NCBI GenBank assembly: GCA_934278925.1
Contig: CAKQWJ010000019.1
Location: 1 to 45,685, forward strand
Direction of reading: 5' to 3'
Source of the DNA: an uncultured Clostridia bacterium
GTDB taxonomy: Bacteria > Bacillota > Clostridia > Peptostreptococcales > Anaerovoracaceae
Length of the DNA stretch: 45,685 bases
This document shows, piece by piece, positions 1 through 8,002 of this stretch (positions are counted from its first letter, which is position 1; each line of letters begins with the position of its first letter). The notes beneath the pieces are model-generated. The model did not search any database and was not told where the DNA came from. It saw only the letters and a list, made by a program, of their open reading frames with translations. A program made the position numbers and the translations under genes.

Positions 1-63
1 AGGCTTGGAGCCTGCACGCTGCGCCTCCGAGAAGCGTTCGCTTTTCGGTGACGACAAGATAGA

Positions 64-92
64 ATTATACTCGCATTACAGGCACTTGTCAA
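64..92 (-). promoter_or_regulatory. Consensus sigma-A promoter reading out of the window
   Basis: On the minus strand a perfect TTGACA (92-87) is followed by a 17-base spacer and a perfect TATAAT (69-64). It points left, away from ndk, so its gene lies beyond position 1. Such an exact match is typical of rRNA, tRNA or other very strongly expressed transcription units; which one cannot be seen here. Nothing codes between this promoter and the ndk stop codon at 147. Confidence 0.75.
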
Positions 93-146
93 CAACTTTT
101 TCAAAATAATTTATTTTCACTTCGTCCGCGCCTTAATGTCCGTCTC

Positions 147-551
147 TTATCCAAAGAAACGTTTGATTTCGATTTCCGCATTTTCCACGGAATCCGATCC
201 GTGAATCAGATTGTATGTGGTGCTGGAAGCAAAATCTCCGCGAATGGTGCCGGCCGTTCCGTCTTCGAATTTGGTCGCGCCCATAAGAATCCGCATTCCT
301 TTTACCGCATTCTCTCCTTCTACGATCATCGCCAGAACCGGACCCGACGTCATGTATTCCAGCATGCCCGGGAAGAAAGGCTTGTCCGCTACGTGCGCGT
401 AGTGCTCCCGCAGAATCTCCTCGCTCAGCGTCATCATCTTCGCCTGGGTGATTTTGTATCCCTTGTCCTCAATGCGAGCGATGACTCTGCCCATCAGACC
501 GCGCTGCACGCAATCCGGCTTCAGCATGATATAGGTTCTTTCCTGTGCCAT
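147..551 (-). CDS. ndk: Nucleoside diphosphate kinase
   Basis: Cytosolic enzyme that moves the gamma phosphate from ATP to other nucleoside diphosphates through a phosphohistidine. The 134-residue product has the normal family length. The active-site motif NLIHGSD is present with the catalytic His at about residue 117, and the N-terminal YIMLKPD segment carries the conserved Lys11. The start at 551 is preferred over an upstream in-frame codon (587) because AGGAGG lies 7 bases before it and because the family begins at MAQERTY. It is a single gene downstream of the DUF815 ATPase. No convincing terminator follows it. Confidence 0.97.
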   Translation of the reverse strand: MAQERTYIMLKPDCVQRGLMGRVIARIEDKGYKITQAKMMTLSEEILREHYAHVADKPFFPGMLEYMTSGPVLAMIVEGENAVKGMRILMGATKFEDGTAGTIRGDFASSTTYNLIHGSDSVENAEIEIKRFFG

Positions 552-645
552 AGTTTTCCTCCTAATATTGTAAAAAAATATTTTCACGGCCGCATAGTTT
601 TCCGACCGGTCATTAACGATTTCGGTTGTCTATGCCCTTTTCGGA

Positions 646-1944
646 TTATTTTTTGCCGGCGAGCATATCCACGAATTGTTGTGCCACTCTTCCGGATTCT
701 CCGCCGTGACGCGTCGCCCAGCGGTCCGCCTCCAGCAGCAGCTCTTCCTCCGGAAGATTTACGCCCTGACGCTCTGCCAAAGTGCGGACGATGTCGTGGT
801 ATTCCTGATGGGCGGGCTTGTAGTAGGCGATGCTGACACCGAAGCGGGCAGACAGCGACAGCTTCTCCGCCATGGTGTCGTTTTTGTGCACGTCGTTGGC
901 GTCGGTTTCCTGTCGATCCGCAAAACTCTCCCGAATCAGGTGGCGGCGGTTGGATGTGGCATAGATCAGCACGTTGTCCGGACGAACTTCCAGGTCGCCT
1001 TCGATGACCGCCTTCAGATACTTGTATTCCGTCTCTGCGCTTTCAAAGGACAAGTCGTCCATATAAATTACAAAACGATAATTTCGACTCTTAATAATGC
1101 TGATGATTTCCGGCAGGTACTTGAAGTCGTGTTTGTACACCTCAATCATCCGCAATCCCCGATCGTAGTAGTGGTTGAGCAGCGCCTTGATGCTGGTGGA
1201 TTTGCCGGTGCCCGCATCGCCGTACAGCAGCACGTTGTTGGCCGGCTGTTCATTCAGGAACGCCTCCGTGTTGTCGGTCAGCTGTTTTTTCTGGCGCTCA
1301 TAGCCCACCAGGTCATCCAGCACCACATCGCTGGTAGCGGTAATCGGCACGATTTCCGGTCGGCCGTCCTGCACCGCAATGCGAAAGGCTCGGTTCATTC
1401 CGAATTTTCCCACGCCGTAGTGACGGTAGAATTCCATCACGATATCATACATCTCTTCCACAGTTTCCGCCCGGTCGATGTCCTCGCTGAGTCGGCACAC
1501 CCGAACGCTCACGTTGCGGTTGAAGAACTGCTCTTTTTTCGGCACCGATTTGTAATTCGTGATCAGCGAGAAGCAGTTCAAGCCCAGGGCTTTCTCCATT
1601 TCCGTAAAGTCGTAATCGAACAGTTGCTTAAAGATGGCGAAGTCGTTCATGGCGAAGTCGTTCACCGTTCCCTCCACGCAGCCGTTTTTCTCCGACACCA
1701 ACGTGAACGGATTCTCCGTCATGGCAATCAGGTACGCCAGATAGTTCTGCCACAGATTCCGGTCAAAACCGTAGGCGGTGCTCACATCCATCAGATCGTG
1801 AACCTCATCCAGTATCCGGTCCGTCAGATGGGCCGGCTCGTAGTTTCCGGAATCGAAATCCCGGCAGATGTCTGCCATGCGAAACAGGATGGAATCCTTC
1901 CCGATATTCCGATAAATTACCAATTTCGATACTAATTTGTACAT
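646..1944 (-). CDS. AAA+ ATPase of the DUF815 family
   Basis: Predicted P-loop ATPase of 432 residues, matching the DUF815/COG2607 proteins common in Firmicutes. The Walker A motif GDAGTGKS is at about 242-249 and a Walker B strand FVIYMDD at about 291-297. The N-terminal 200 residues are a family-specific helical part without a catalytic motif I recognise. The physiological substrate is unknown. The ATG at 1944 is chosen over a TTG at 1950 because an AAGGGA-like site sits about 7 bases upstream of it. A good promoter (2004-2032) precedes the gene. A chaperone- or helicase-like role is only inferred from the fold. Confidence 0.88.
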   Translation of the reverse strand: MYKLVSKLVIYRNIGKDSILFRMADICRDFDSGNYEPAHLTDRILDEVHDLMDVSTAYGFDRNLWQNYLAYLIAMTENPFTLVSEKNGCVEGTVNDFAMNDFAIFKQLFDYDFTEMEKALGLNCFSLITNYKSVPKKEQFFNRNVSVRVCRLSEDIDRAETVEEMYDIVMEFYRHYGVGKFGMNRAFRIAVQDGRPEIVPITATSDVVLDDLVGYERQKKQLTDNTEAFLNEQPANNVLLYGDAGTGKSTSIKALLNHYYDRGLRMIEVYKHDFKYLPEIISIIKSRNYRFVIYMDDLSFESAETEYKYLKAVIEGDLEVRPDNVLIYATSNRRHLIRESFADRQETDANDVHKNDTMAEKLSLSARFGVSIAYYKPAHQEYHDIVRTLAERQGVNLPEEELLLEADRWATRHGGESGRVAQQFVDMLAGKK

Positions 1945-2003
1945 CGTCAATCCCTTTTCCCTTATTCAAAAAATTTCTTACCCATTGTAAAAGTATCTTA
2001 TCT

Positions 2004-2032
2004 ATAATATCTCAGACTTCCGACTTTTTCAA
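2004..2032 (-). promoter_or_regulatory. Promoter of the DUF815 ATPase gene
   Basis: Minus-strand TTGAAA (2032-2027), 17-base spacer, TATTAT (2009-2004), about 60 bases before the ATG at 1944. Confidence 0.6.
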
Positions 2033-2084
2033 TAGGTATGTCTTCGATATTAGTATTCTCAATATTAAGATAATTCGGTTTCTG

Positions 2085-2112
2085 TTGCAAATAATTTATG
2101 GGGGGGTATACT
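2085..2112 (+). promoter_or_regulatory. Candidate promoter of the orphan gene at 2201
   Basis: TTGCAA (2085-2090), 16-base spacer containing a run of seven G, then TATACT (2107-2112). The -10 lies inside a small inverted repeat, GTATA-N5-TATAC (2106-2120), which could be an operator. Confidence 0.5.
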
Positions 2113-2200
2113 CTATATACGAATAATTTGACGGATGCAAATGTAATTGCATAATACCGTCAAAAATCTCTTATCGCTATACGAAAGTGAGGTTCACAAC

Positions 2201-2830
2201 ATGTTTAACTTTGAGCGCACCGAAGTAGCGGAACTCCATCCGATGGAACTCGCGCTTCTGGGAACCGGAGAGGTTACTCTAAATGCCGTCGCAGCAGAAC
2301 TGAAGATGCTCGCAGATGCAGGCTATATCGTTATTGATGGGGAAAACTACAGAAAAGGCAGTGATCTCCCCTCTGAATATCCGGCATATGACCACGTGCT
2401 CGTTAACGGCCTATTCTACAAGATAGAGGAAGTATCGTTGGATTTGGTGCCGATGATTGTCGCTCACGGGGTAAAAGAAAGCCTGCGCTACCTCACCTTC
2501 GAGACCGCAAAAGTCTCCAAAGAACAGCAGCGCAAGATTTACGACTATGCTAAGAAGATTACCGACACCGACAATCTGAGCGAAATCTTCGCATTGGGAA
2601 AAGCGAACAAGTATAAAAAACAGTCCGCCGATGCGGATTTTGGAACCCATGAATTGATCCTGCATTCCCTGGTTCCTATACTCACGCCGAAGCTGGACAT
2701 TATCGGCAAAGCCGCAGCCGGCACCGTGGGACGTGCGTTCCTGGGCGGTTCCGGTCCGGCCGCTACCTCCAATCTGCAAGACAATCCGCAGGACAGCATC
2801 GACTGGAACTACCTGCTGAACCGAAAGTAA
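2201..2830 (+). CDS. Hypothetical cytosolic protein
   Basis: I do not recognise this 209-residue protein. It is soluble-looking, without a signal peptide or long hydrophobic segment. The first 50 residues (ELHPMELALLGTGEVTLNAV and onward to AGYIVIDG) look like a small winged-helix or helical fold. The C-terminus is Gly/Ala-rich and ends in the polar stretch SIDWNYLLNRK. The ATG at 2201 is chosen over a TTG at 2147 because GTGAGG lies 8 bases upstream of it. The gene stands alone on the + strand, with its own promoter (2085-2112) and an intrinsic terminator (2867-2910), between two minus-strand genes. Function unknown. Confidence 0.75.
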   Translation: MFNFERTEVAELHPMELALLGTGEVTLNAVAAELKMLADAGYIVIDGENYRKGSDLPSEYPAYDHVLVNGLFYKIEEVSLDLVPMIVAHGVKESLRYLTFETAKVSKEQQRKIYDYAKKITDTDNLSEIFALGKANKYKKQSADADFGTHELILHSLVPILTPKLDIIGKAAAGTVGRAFLGGSGPAATSNLQDNPQDSIDWNYLLNRK

Positions 2831-2866
2831 TGTCTTACTCTCTTCTTTGAAATTTACAAAATATAT

Positions 2867-2910
2867 AAGCCTGCATTGGTCTGCAACCGCTTTCCGCTGC
2901 AGGCTTTTTT
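2867..2910 (+). terminator. Intrinsic terminator of the gene at 2201
   Basis: Nine-base stem AAGCCTGCA (2867-2875) with TGCAGGCTT (2898-2906), 22-base loop, then a T run to 2910. Confidence 0.8.
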
Positions 2911-2938
2911 CATTGCCGGCTTTTTCAAACAACAAAAG

Positions 2939-2968
2939 AAGGTGCTACATGCGAGCACGTAACACCTT
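2939..2968 (-). terminator. Terminator of the POT transporter gene
   Basis: Read on the minus strand, AAGGTGTTAC pairs with GTAGCACCTT (one G-U pair) around a 10-base loop. A T-rich TCTTTTGTTGTTT tract follows. It lies 58 bases after the stop codon of the transporter. Confidence 0.7.
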
Positions 2969-3026
2969 CCAATAATTCATCATTCTATCTTAATTAAAAA
3001 TCATAAACCTGTTTCTGTAGTACAGA

Positions 3027-4382
3027 TTACTCTTCCGAAGTACCCCAGGATTCCAGCTTGTTGGAGAATCCCCACAGGATTGCACCGAAGATGATTACTA
3101 CAACTGCGCAGCCGCCGTAACCCTTGGTGAAGTCCATGGTGTTCAGGAAAGCGTACAGCTTTGGATACAGCTGCTGAGACAGGAATACGGCGATTGGCCA
3201 TACACCAAGCAGCAGACCCAGCAGTTTAGCCGGAGCGAACTTGGAGATGAAGGAGTTGCCCAGAGGGGAGAATACCATCTCACCTACGGACATCAGCAAG
3301 CATACCAGAGCCAGCCACATTACGGAGCACTGACCGTTGTCGCCTGCGATGTTGTTAGCAACTACCATTACCAGATAAGAAATGCCCAGCAGGATGCAGC
3401 CCAGAGCGGTCTTTCTGAACATGGACATGTCGCCCTGCGGTCTCTGGGACAGCTTGCGCCATACCATAGCCAGAACCGGTCCCAGGATGATGCAAACCAG
3501 AGCGTTTACGGAGTCGAACCAGGATGTAGGAACCTGGAAGCTTCCGATGTACCAGTTAGCCTTGTTCAGGAAGGCATCTCCATCACCATAACCGAATCTG
3601 TAGTATGCTGGCATGTAAGCCATGTACCACAGCATCCAGAATACTGCAGACAGCAGGGTCAGCAGGATGATAGCAGCAACCTTCTTCTTGTCTCCGGATG
3701 TGAGCGGAGCAGCTGCAGCAGCTCTCTTCTCTTCGGATACGAATTCACGGGCATCCTTCTTGAACGGAGTCTTGCCGGCTTCGCCCAGAGCCTTCTTTCC
3801 ACCGATGGTGAACCAGATCAGGTCAACGATCAGCAGCGCACCGCATACGGTGAATACGCCGGTGAAGCTCATCTTTCCGCTGGTAGCCAGAACGGCGATG
3901 AAAGTAGTTCCGATGAAGGAACCGATGTTAACGAAAGAATACTGGATGGAGAATGCTTCGTCCAGTTCTTCCTGATCGGAGAACAGGAGTCCGTTAACGC
4001 CGGACAGGTTTCCCTTGAAGAAACCGGTACCAACGGCAACGAGAACGATCATTACCCATACCATCTTCAGATCTGTTGCCATTCCGGCAACGATGTAGCC
4101 AACACCCATCAGCAGCATACCGATCTGTACGCACAGTCTTGGGCTGATGAAGTGGTCAGCGAGATATCCACCGATCATCGGTGTGATGTAGGTCCATGCT
4201 ACGAAAGAAGCGGAGATAGCCGCACCCTTCGCATCGTCAAGTCCCAGACCACCGGATGCTGTGTTAGTAGCAATCCAAATAGCCAACAGATACTTTACAG
4301 TGTAGAATGCCATACGCTCGAATGTGAAACCGAGTGCGCAGACATAAAACCCAAATGGCTTACCTTTTTTTGCAGTTTCCAT
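3027..4382 (-). CDS. POT-family proton-coupled oligopeptide transporter
   Basis: Inner-membrane importer of di- and tripeptides driven by the proton gradient (PTR2/POT branch of the major facilitator superfamily). The 451-residue product has about 12 hydrophobic segments. The N-terminal FERMAFYTVKY (about 21-31) is a variant of the family's ExxERFxYY motif and keeps the Glu, Arg and Tyr. The segment GTGFFKGNLSGVNGLLF fits the second POT signature. An AGGAGG lies 9 bases before the ATG. Codon choice is biased as in gdhA, suggesting high expression. The 5' leader is about 175 bases long and holds overlapping hairpins (4432-4461) and an operator-like palindrome, so it is probably regulated. Peptide specificity cannot be read. 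Confidence 0.9.
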   Translation of the reverse strand: METAKKGKPFGFYVCALGFTFERMAFYTVKYLLAIWIATNTASGGLGLDDAKGAAISASFVAWTYITPMIGGYLADHFISPRLCVQIGMLLMGVGYIVAGMATDLKMVWVMIVLVAVGTGFFKGNLSGVNGLLFSDQEELDEAFSIQYSFVNIGSFIGTTFIAVLATSGKMSFTGVFTVCGALLIVDLIWFTIGGKKALGEAGKTPFKKDAREFVSEEKRAAAAAPLTSGDKKKVAAIILLTLLSAVFWMLWYMAYMPAYYRFGYGDGDAFLNKANWYIGSFQVPTSWFDSVNALVCIILGPVLAMVWRKLSQRPQGDMSMFRKTALGCILLGISYLVMVVANNIAGDNGQCSVMWLALVCLLMSVGEMVFSPLGNSFISKFAPAKLLGLLLGVWPIAVFLSQQLYPKLYAFLNTMDFTKGYGGCAVVVIIFGAILWGFSNKLESWGTSEE

Positions 4383-4431
4383 TTTTCTTTTACCTCCTAA
4401 AGAAATAACGATAAATGATGAATAATTTATA

Positions 4432-4461
4432 TCAGGTTCCTTTGTCTCGAACCTGACAAAG
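4432..4461 (-). promoter_or_regulatory. Overlapping alternative hairpins in the transporter 5' UTR
   Basis: Two perfect inverted repeats interleave. TCAGGTTC (4432-4439) pairs with GAACCTGA (4449-4456), an 8-bp stem. CTTTGTC (4440-4446) pairs with GACAAAG (4455-4461), a 7-bp stem. The arms alternate and share two bases, so both full stems cannot form together. The structure lies about 50 bases upstream of the start codon in the transcribed leader. It matches no riboswitch class I recognise. Confidence 0.5.
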
Positions 4462-4524
4462 CCTTGGTTATTCCCACACCCATTGAATAAAAATATCTCA
4501 AATTCGATGGGACACAGGCTGTAA

Positions 4525-4550
4525 CTAGACTATGGCTAGACCACGGTCTA
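4525..4550 (-). promoter_or_regulatory. Operator-like palindrome just downstream of the transporter promoter
   Basis: TAGACC-AC-GGTCTA (4537-4550) is a 6-bp-arm palindrome. It overlaps the second of two 11-base near-repeats (CTAGACTATGG and CTAGACCACGG), one helical turn apart. From the predicted start at about 4557 it lies at roughly +8 to +21, a usual place for a repressor. Confidence 0.4.
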
Positions 4551-4563
4551 ATCTTACTATGTG

Positions 4564-4592
4564 ATTCTATCACCATAACTTCACAATGTAAA
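4564..4592 (-). promoter_or_regulatory. Promoter of the POT transporter gene
   Basis: Minus-strand TTTACA (4592-4587), 17-base spacer, TAGAAT (4569-4564). Confidence 0.6.
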
Positions 4593-4715
4593 CACTTTTA
4601 AAAGGTTTTTTTGATTCTATGCAAATTTTTAATACTTTTTTTGTTATCTATTGAAAAAGTATAAGTTATTTTATTAACCATTTCACAAATACCCATTTGT
4701 CAACGGAAACTTATG

Positions 4716-5660
4716 CTATTTCAAAACTTTTTTTACCGCATCTACAATATCGCATGCGGTCATGCCGTATTTCTCCAACAGCTCTGCCGGCTTTCCGGAT
4801 TCGCCGAAGGTATCCTTCTGACCCACCATCTCGATTCGGCACGGCGCATTCTGTACGACTACTTCTGCTACGGCACTGCCCAGACCGCCGATAACGGAAT
4901 GTTCCTCTGCCGTAACGATGGCACCGGTTTCCTGAGCTGCCTTGATAATTGCCTCTGCATCGATCGGCTTAATGGTGTGCATATCCAGCACGCGTGCAGA
5001 GATACCCTCTGCTGCCAAAGTCTCCGCAGCGGCCATCGCGTCGGCCACCAGAATTCCGGTTGCGATGATGGTCACGTCGGAACCCTCTCTCAGCTGAGTG
5101 GCTTTTCCGATCTGAATCTTCTCCGCCTGTTCGTCGGAATACAGCACCGGAACCCCGGATCTTCCCAGACGGATGTATGCCGGGCCTTCGAAATCCACGG
5201 CCGCTTCCAGCAGCTTGCGTGCGCTGACAGCGTCTGCCGGACACAGTACGGTCATGCCCGGAATCTCTCTCATCAGTGCCAGGTCTTCAAAAGTCTGATG
5301 GCTGGCACCGTCTTCCCCGACGGTGATTCCCGCATGGGTGGCGCAGATTTTTACGTTTGCGCCGGTATATCCGATGGAGTTCCGGATGATTTCATAGGCT
5401 CTTCCGGCGGCGAACATGGCAAAGGTGCTGGCACATACCACGTGACCGGACAGTGCGATTCCGGTGGCCTCCGCATAGAGATCCTGCTCCGAAATGCCGC
5501 AGTTCACGAAACGTTCCGGAAATGCTTTTGCGAAATTCTTTGTCTTTGTGGAACCGGAAAGGTCCGCATCCATTACCACCAGGTTCGGTCTCTTGGCACC
5601 CTCTTCTACCAGAAATTCACCATACGCTTCTCTGGTCGCAATCTTCTTTACATCTGCCAT
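4716..5660 (-). CDS. Transketolase, C-terminal subunit
   Basis: Pyrimidine-binding and C-terminal half of a split thiamine-diphosphate transketolase of the non-oxidative pentose phosphate pathway. It works as a complex with the product of the gene immediately upstream. The product is 314 residues. The segment NCGISEQD (about 53-60) carries the conserved Glu that contacts the thiamine ring; the transketolase C domain follows from about residue 190. The start at 5660 has GGAGG about 10 bases upstream. Its ATG overlaps the TAA of the N-terminal subunit by one base (TAATG), so the two halves are translationally coupled and probably made in equal amounts. Specificity for transketolase rather than DXP synthase is inferred from the split architecture. 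Confidence 0.93.
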   Translation of the reverse strand: MADVKKIATREAYGEFLVEEGAKRPNLVVMDADLSGSTKTKNFAKAFPERFVNCGISEQDLYAEATGIALSGHVVCASTFAMFAAGRAYEIIRNSIGYTGANVKICATHAGITVGEDGASHQTFEDLALMREIPGMTVLCPADAVSARKLLEAAVDFEGPAYIRLGRSGVPVLYSDEQAEKIQIGKATQLREGSDVTIIATGILVADAMAAAETLAAEGISARVLDMHTIKPIDAEAIIKAAQETGAIVTAEEHSVIGGLGSAVAEVVVQNAPCRIEMVGQKDTFGESGKPAELLEKYGMTACDIVDAVKKVLK

Positions 5661-6487
5661 TACTGTACACCTCCCAGTTCTTCCATTGCCTGCCGGAACT
5701 GCTCGTCGTTCGGCGCCTTGCCGTGCCATCCGGCCTGATCTTCCATGAAGGATACGCCGTGGCCCTTGTGGGTCTTGGCGATGATTGCCGTCGGCTGTCC
5801 TTTTACCGTCTTGGCTTCGTCCAGTGCCGCCAGGATTTCCGGGAAGCTGTGTCCGTCCACGTTAATCACGTGCCATCCGAAGTTCTGGAATTTTCCGCTC
5901 AGCGGAGCCACCTTCTTCACATCATCCACCTTTCCGTCAATCTGCAGGCCGTTCCAGTCTACGATCAGCACCAGGTTGTCCAGGTTCCGATGCGCGGCGG
6001 ACAGTGCCGCTTCCCAGATAATGCCTTCCTGCAGTTCGCCGTCTCCGCACAGAGCGTACACTCTGCCCGGATTTTCGTCCATCTTTCCGGCCGTCGCCAT
6101 ACCAACCGCAACGGAGAAACCCTGTCCCAGAGAACCGGTAGACATCTCCAGGCCCGGAACTTTATGCATATTCGGATGTCCCTGGAAGTGGCTTCCAATC
6201 TTTCTCAGGGTCATCATCTCTTCCACATCGTAGAATCCTCTCTCTGCCAAAGTCGCATAGAGCGCCGGTACCGCGTGTCCTTTGGACAGCACGAACTTAT
6301 CCCGGCCTTCCATCTTCGGATTCTCCGGATCGATATTCATGGTATCGAAATAAAGTGCCGTAAGAATGTCCGTTGCGGACAGGGAACCACCCGGGTGGCC
6401 CGAACCGGCTTCGTGGATGGCGCGAATGACATCCACACGAATCTTGCGAGCTGTTTCTTTCAGCTCATCATAATTTCTGTTATTCAC
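5660..6487 (-). CDS. Transketolase, N-terminal (TPP-binding) subunit
   Basis: Diphosphate-binding half of the split transketolase, 275 residues. It has the GHPGG motif (about 30-34), the substrate-region histidines in SHFQGHP (about 99-105), and the TPP/Mg motif beginning GDGELQEG (about 148) and ending in DWN (about 177-179). I place the start at a GTG (6487) because AGGAGG lies 5 bases upstream and because homologues begin near NNRNYDEL; an ATG at 6535 has no ribosome site. The gene is first in a two-gene operon with its own promoter (6525-6553). Split transketolases are common in Clostridia. Confidence 0.93.
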   Translation of the reverse strand: MNNRNYDELKETARKIRVDVIRAIHEAGSGHPGGSLSATDILTALYFDTMNIDPENPKMEGRDKFVLSKGHAVPALYATLAERGFYDVEEMMTLRKIGSHFQGHPNMHKVPGLEMSTGSLGQGFSVAVGMATAGKMDENPGRVYALCGDGELQEGIIWEAALSAAHRNLDNLVLIVDWNGLQIDGKVDDVKKVAPLSGKFQNFGWHVINVDGHSFPEILAALDEAKTVKGQPTAIIAKTHKGHGVSFMEDQAGWHGKAPNDEQFRQAMEELGGVQ

Positions 6488-6524
6488 AACTTCCTCCTGT
6501 TCTTGCTTGTGCAAACATAGACTT

Positions 6525-6553
6525 ATTATATTCATACAGCAATGGATTGTCCA
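6525..6553 (-). promoter_or_regulatory. Promoter of the transketolase operon
   Basis: Minus-strand TGGACA (6553-6548), 17-base spacer, perfect TATAAT (6530-6525), about 38 bases before the GTG start. Confidence 0.7.
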
Positions 6554-6556
6554 TAG

Positions 6557-7948
6557 CTACAGATTCAGGAAATATTTTGCCATGACGAAATACGTGCCAA
6601 GCGATACCATATCCGTCAGGGATGCCATCATCGGTCCGGACATCAACGCCGGGTCGATGCCGATTTTTTTTGCCCCCATCGGAAGCAGGCCGCCGAAGCA
6701 CTTGGCAATGATGACAATCAGCAGCATGGAGACGCACACCGTCAGCGCCACCAGCGTGCCGTTGTGGTCCAGCAAAATAATCCGCACGAAGTTCACCGCA
6801 CTGACGCAGATGCCGATCACGATGCTCACCCGGAACTCCTTCCAGAATACTTTTAGGGCGTCTCCCATCTCGATTTCGCCGGTGGACATTCCTCGCACCA
6901 CCAGAGTCGTGGTCTGGGTTCCGGAGTTTCCGCCGGTACCCATCAGCATCGGCATGTATACCACCAGCGCCACCACGGAGGACAGCGCATCCTCGAACCG
7001 GGCAATCAGCCCGCCGGTGATGAAGTAGGAGCACATCAGCAGGAGCAGCCACGGCAGCTCCGCCTTTACGTGGTCCATGACCGGCATGTCCAGATATTCC
7101 TTATCGGTGGAATCGATGACACCGCCCATACGCTCGATATCCTCCGTCATCTCCTCTTCGATGACGTCCAGAATATCGTCGACGGTGATGATACCCACCA
7201 GACGGCCCTCGTTATCCACCACCGGCAGCGCCAGAAAACCGTACCGCTTGAACAGGTCCGATACCTCCTCCTGGTCGTCGTCCACGTGAGCCAAAATAAT
7301 ATCTTCATGCATGAGTTCCGACACCTTCTCGTGATCCGGTGCGATGACTAGCGACCGCAGGGACACGATGCCGATCAGCTTTCTCCCCCCGGAAAGCACG
7401 TAGGCCGTGTAAATCGTTTCCGAATCCATGCCCACTTCCTTGATGTGGGCCAGCGCCTCCTTGGCCGTCATATCCTTCCGCAGCTCGATGTAGTCCGGCG
7501 TCATCAGGGAGCCGGCGCTGTTCTCCTTGTACCGCAGGAAGGTGTTGATCTGCCGCCGCTCATTCTTGGGCGTTTTCTCCAAGATTTTGTCCACCAGGTT
7601 CGCCGGAAGCTCCTCCAGCACGTCGATCATATCGTCGAAATCCAGCTCGTCCAGAATGTACTGAATTTCCGGATCCGTGATGATATTGATGATTTCCACC
7701 TGATTGTCCACATCCATGTTCGGGAACACCTCAACGGACACGTCCTTCGGCAAAGTCCGAAACAGCACCACCGCTTTCTGCATGTCGTATTCCCGCATGA
7801 CGTCCTCCAGCATCTCCGCGATATCCACCGCATTGAACTTCAGCAGTTCGTCCCGACACTGGAAATACTTTTTCTCCTCCAGGAGGCTGAAAATCTTCTC
7901 TTCCGAATATTCAAAAGTTTCGTCCATATCCTGAATCGAATTATCCAT
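6557..7948 (-). CDS. mgtE: Magnesium transporter MgtE
   Basis: Inner-membrane Mg2+ channel/transporter of 463 residues with the full MgtE layout. An acidic N domain (about 1-130) is followed by two CBS domains (about 135-255), a plug helix, and five transmembrane helices. Family motifs are seen: PMLMGTGGNSGTQ in the membrane part and IDPALMSGPMMASLTD (about 431-446), whose acidic residues form the ion pathway. GGAGG lies 4 bases before the ATG. The cytosolic domains act as a Mg2+ sensor that closes the pore in the known family. It is transcribed separately from the tkt operon below it; a weak TTGTTT/TATTAT pair upstream may be its promoter. Confidence 0.96.
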   Translation of the reverse strand: MDNSIQDMDETFEYSEEKIFSLLEEKKYFQCRDELLKFNAVDIAEMLEDVMREYDMQKAVVLFRTLPKDVSVEVFPNMDVDNQVEIINIITDPEIQYILDELDFDDMIDVLEELPANLVDKILEKTPKNERRQINTFLRYKENSAGSLMTPDYIELRKDMTAKEALAHIKEVGMDSETIYTAYVLSGGRKLIGIVSLRSLVIAPDHEKVSELMHEDIILAHVDDDQEEVSDLFKRYGFLALPVVDNEGRLVGIITVDDILDVIEEEMTEDIERMGGVIDSTDKEYLDMPVMDHVKAELPWLLLLMCSYFITGGLIARFEDALSSVVALVVYMPMLMGTGGNSGTQTTTLVVRGMSTGEIEMGDALKVFWKEFRVSIVIGICVSAVNFVRIILLDHNGTLVALTVCVSMLLIVIIAKCFGGLLPMGAKKIGIDPALMSGPMMASLTDMVSLGTYFVMAKYFLNL

Positions 7949-8002
7949 AGTTCCTCCCCCTTTCCGTATAATATGTAAAAATATTTTATAAAAACAATTT
8001 CG

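Larger units (their letters stand above)
4383..4715. other. Non-coding leader region of the peptide transporter
   Basis: This stretch has no gene. From the transporter outward it holds the ribosome site, two mutually exclusive hairpins (4432-4461), a tandem 11-base near-repeat and a palindrome (4525-4550), and the promoter (4564-4592). Positions 4600-4715 are AT-rich with nothing recognisable, and no clear transketolase terminator is visible there. Confidence 0.7.

Noticed and set aside
676..1935. 419-codon open frame opposite the DUF815 ATPase
   Set aside because: Antisense shadow; the minus strand carries Walker A and B motifs and a promoter.
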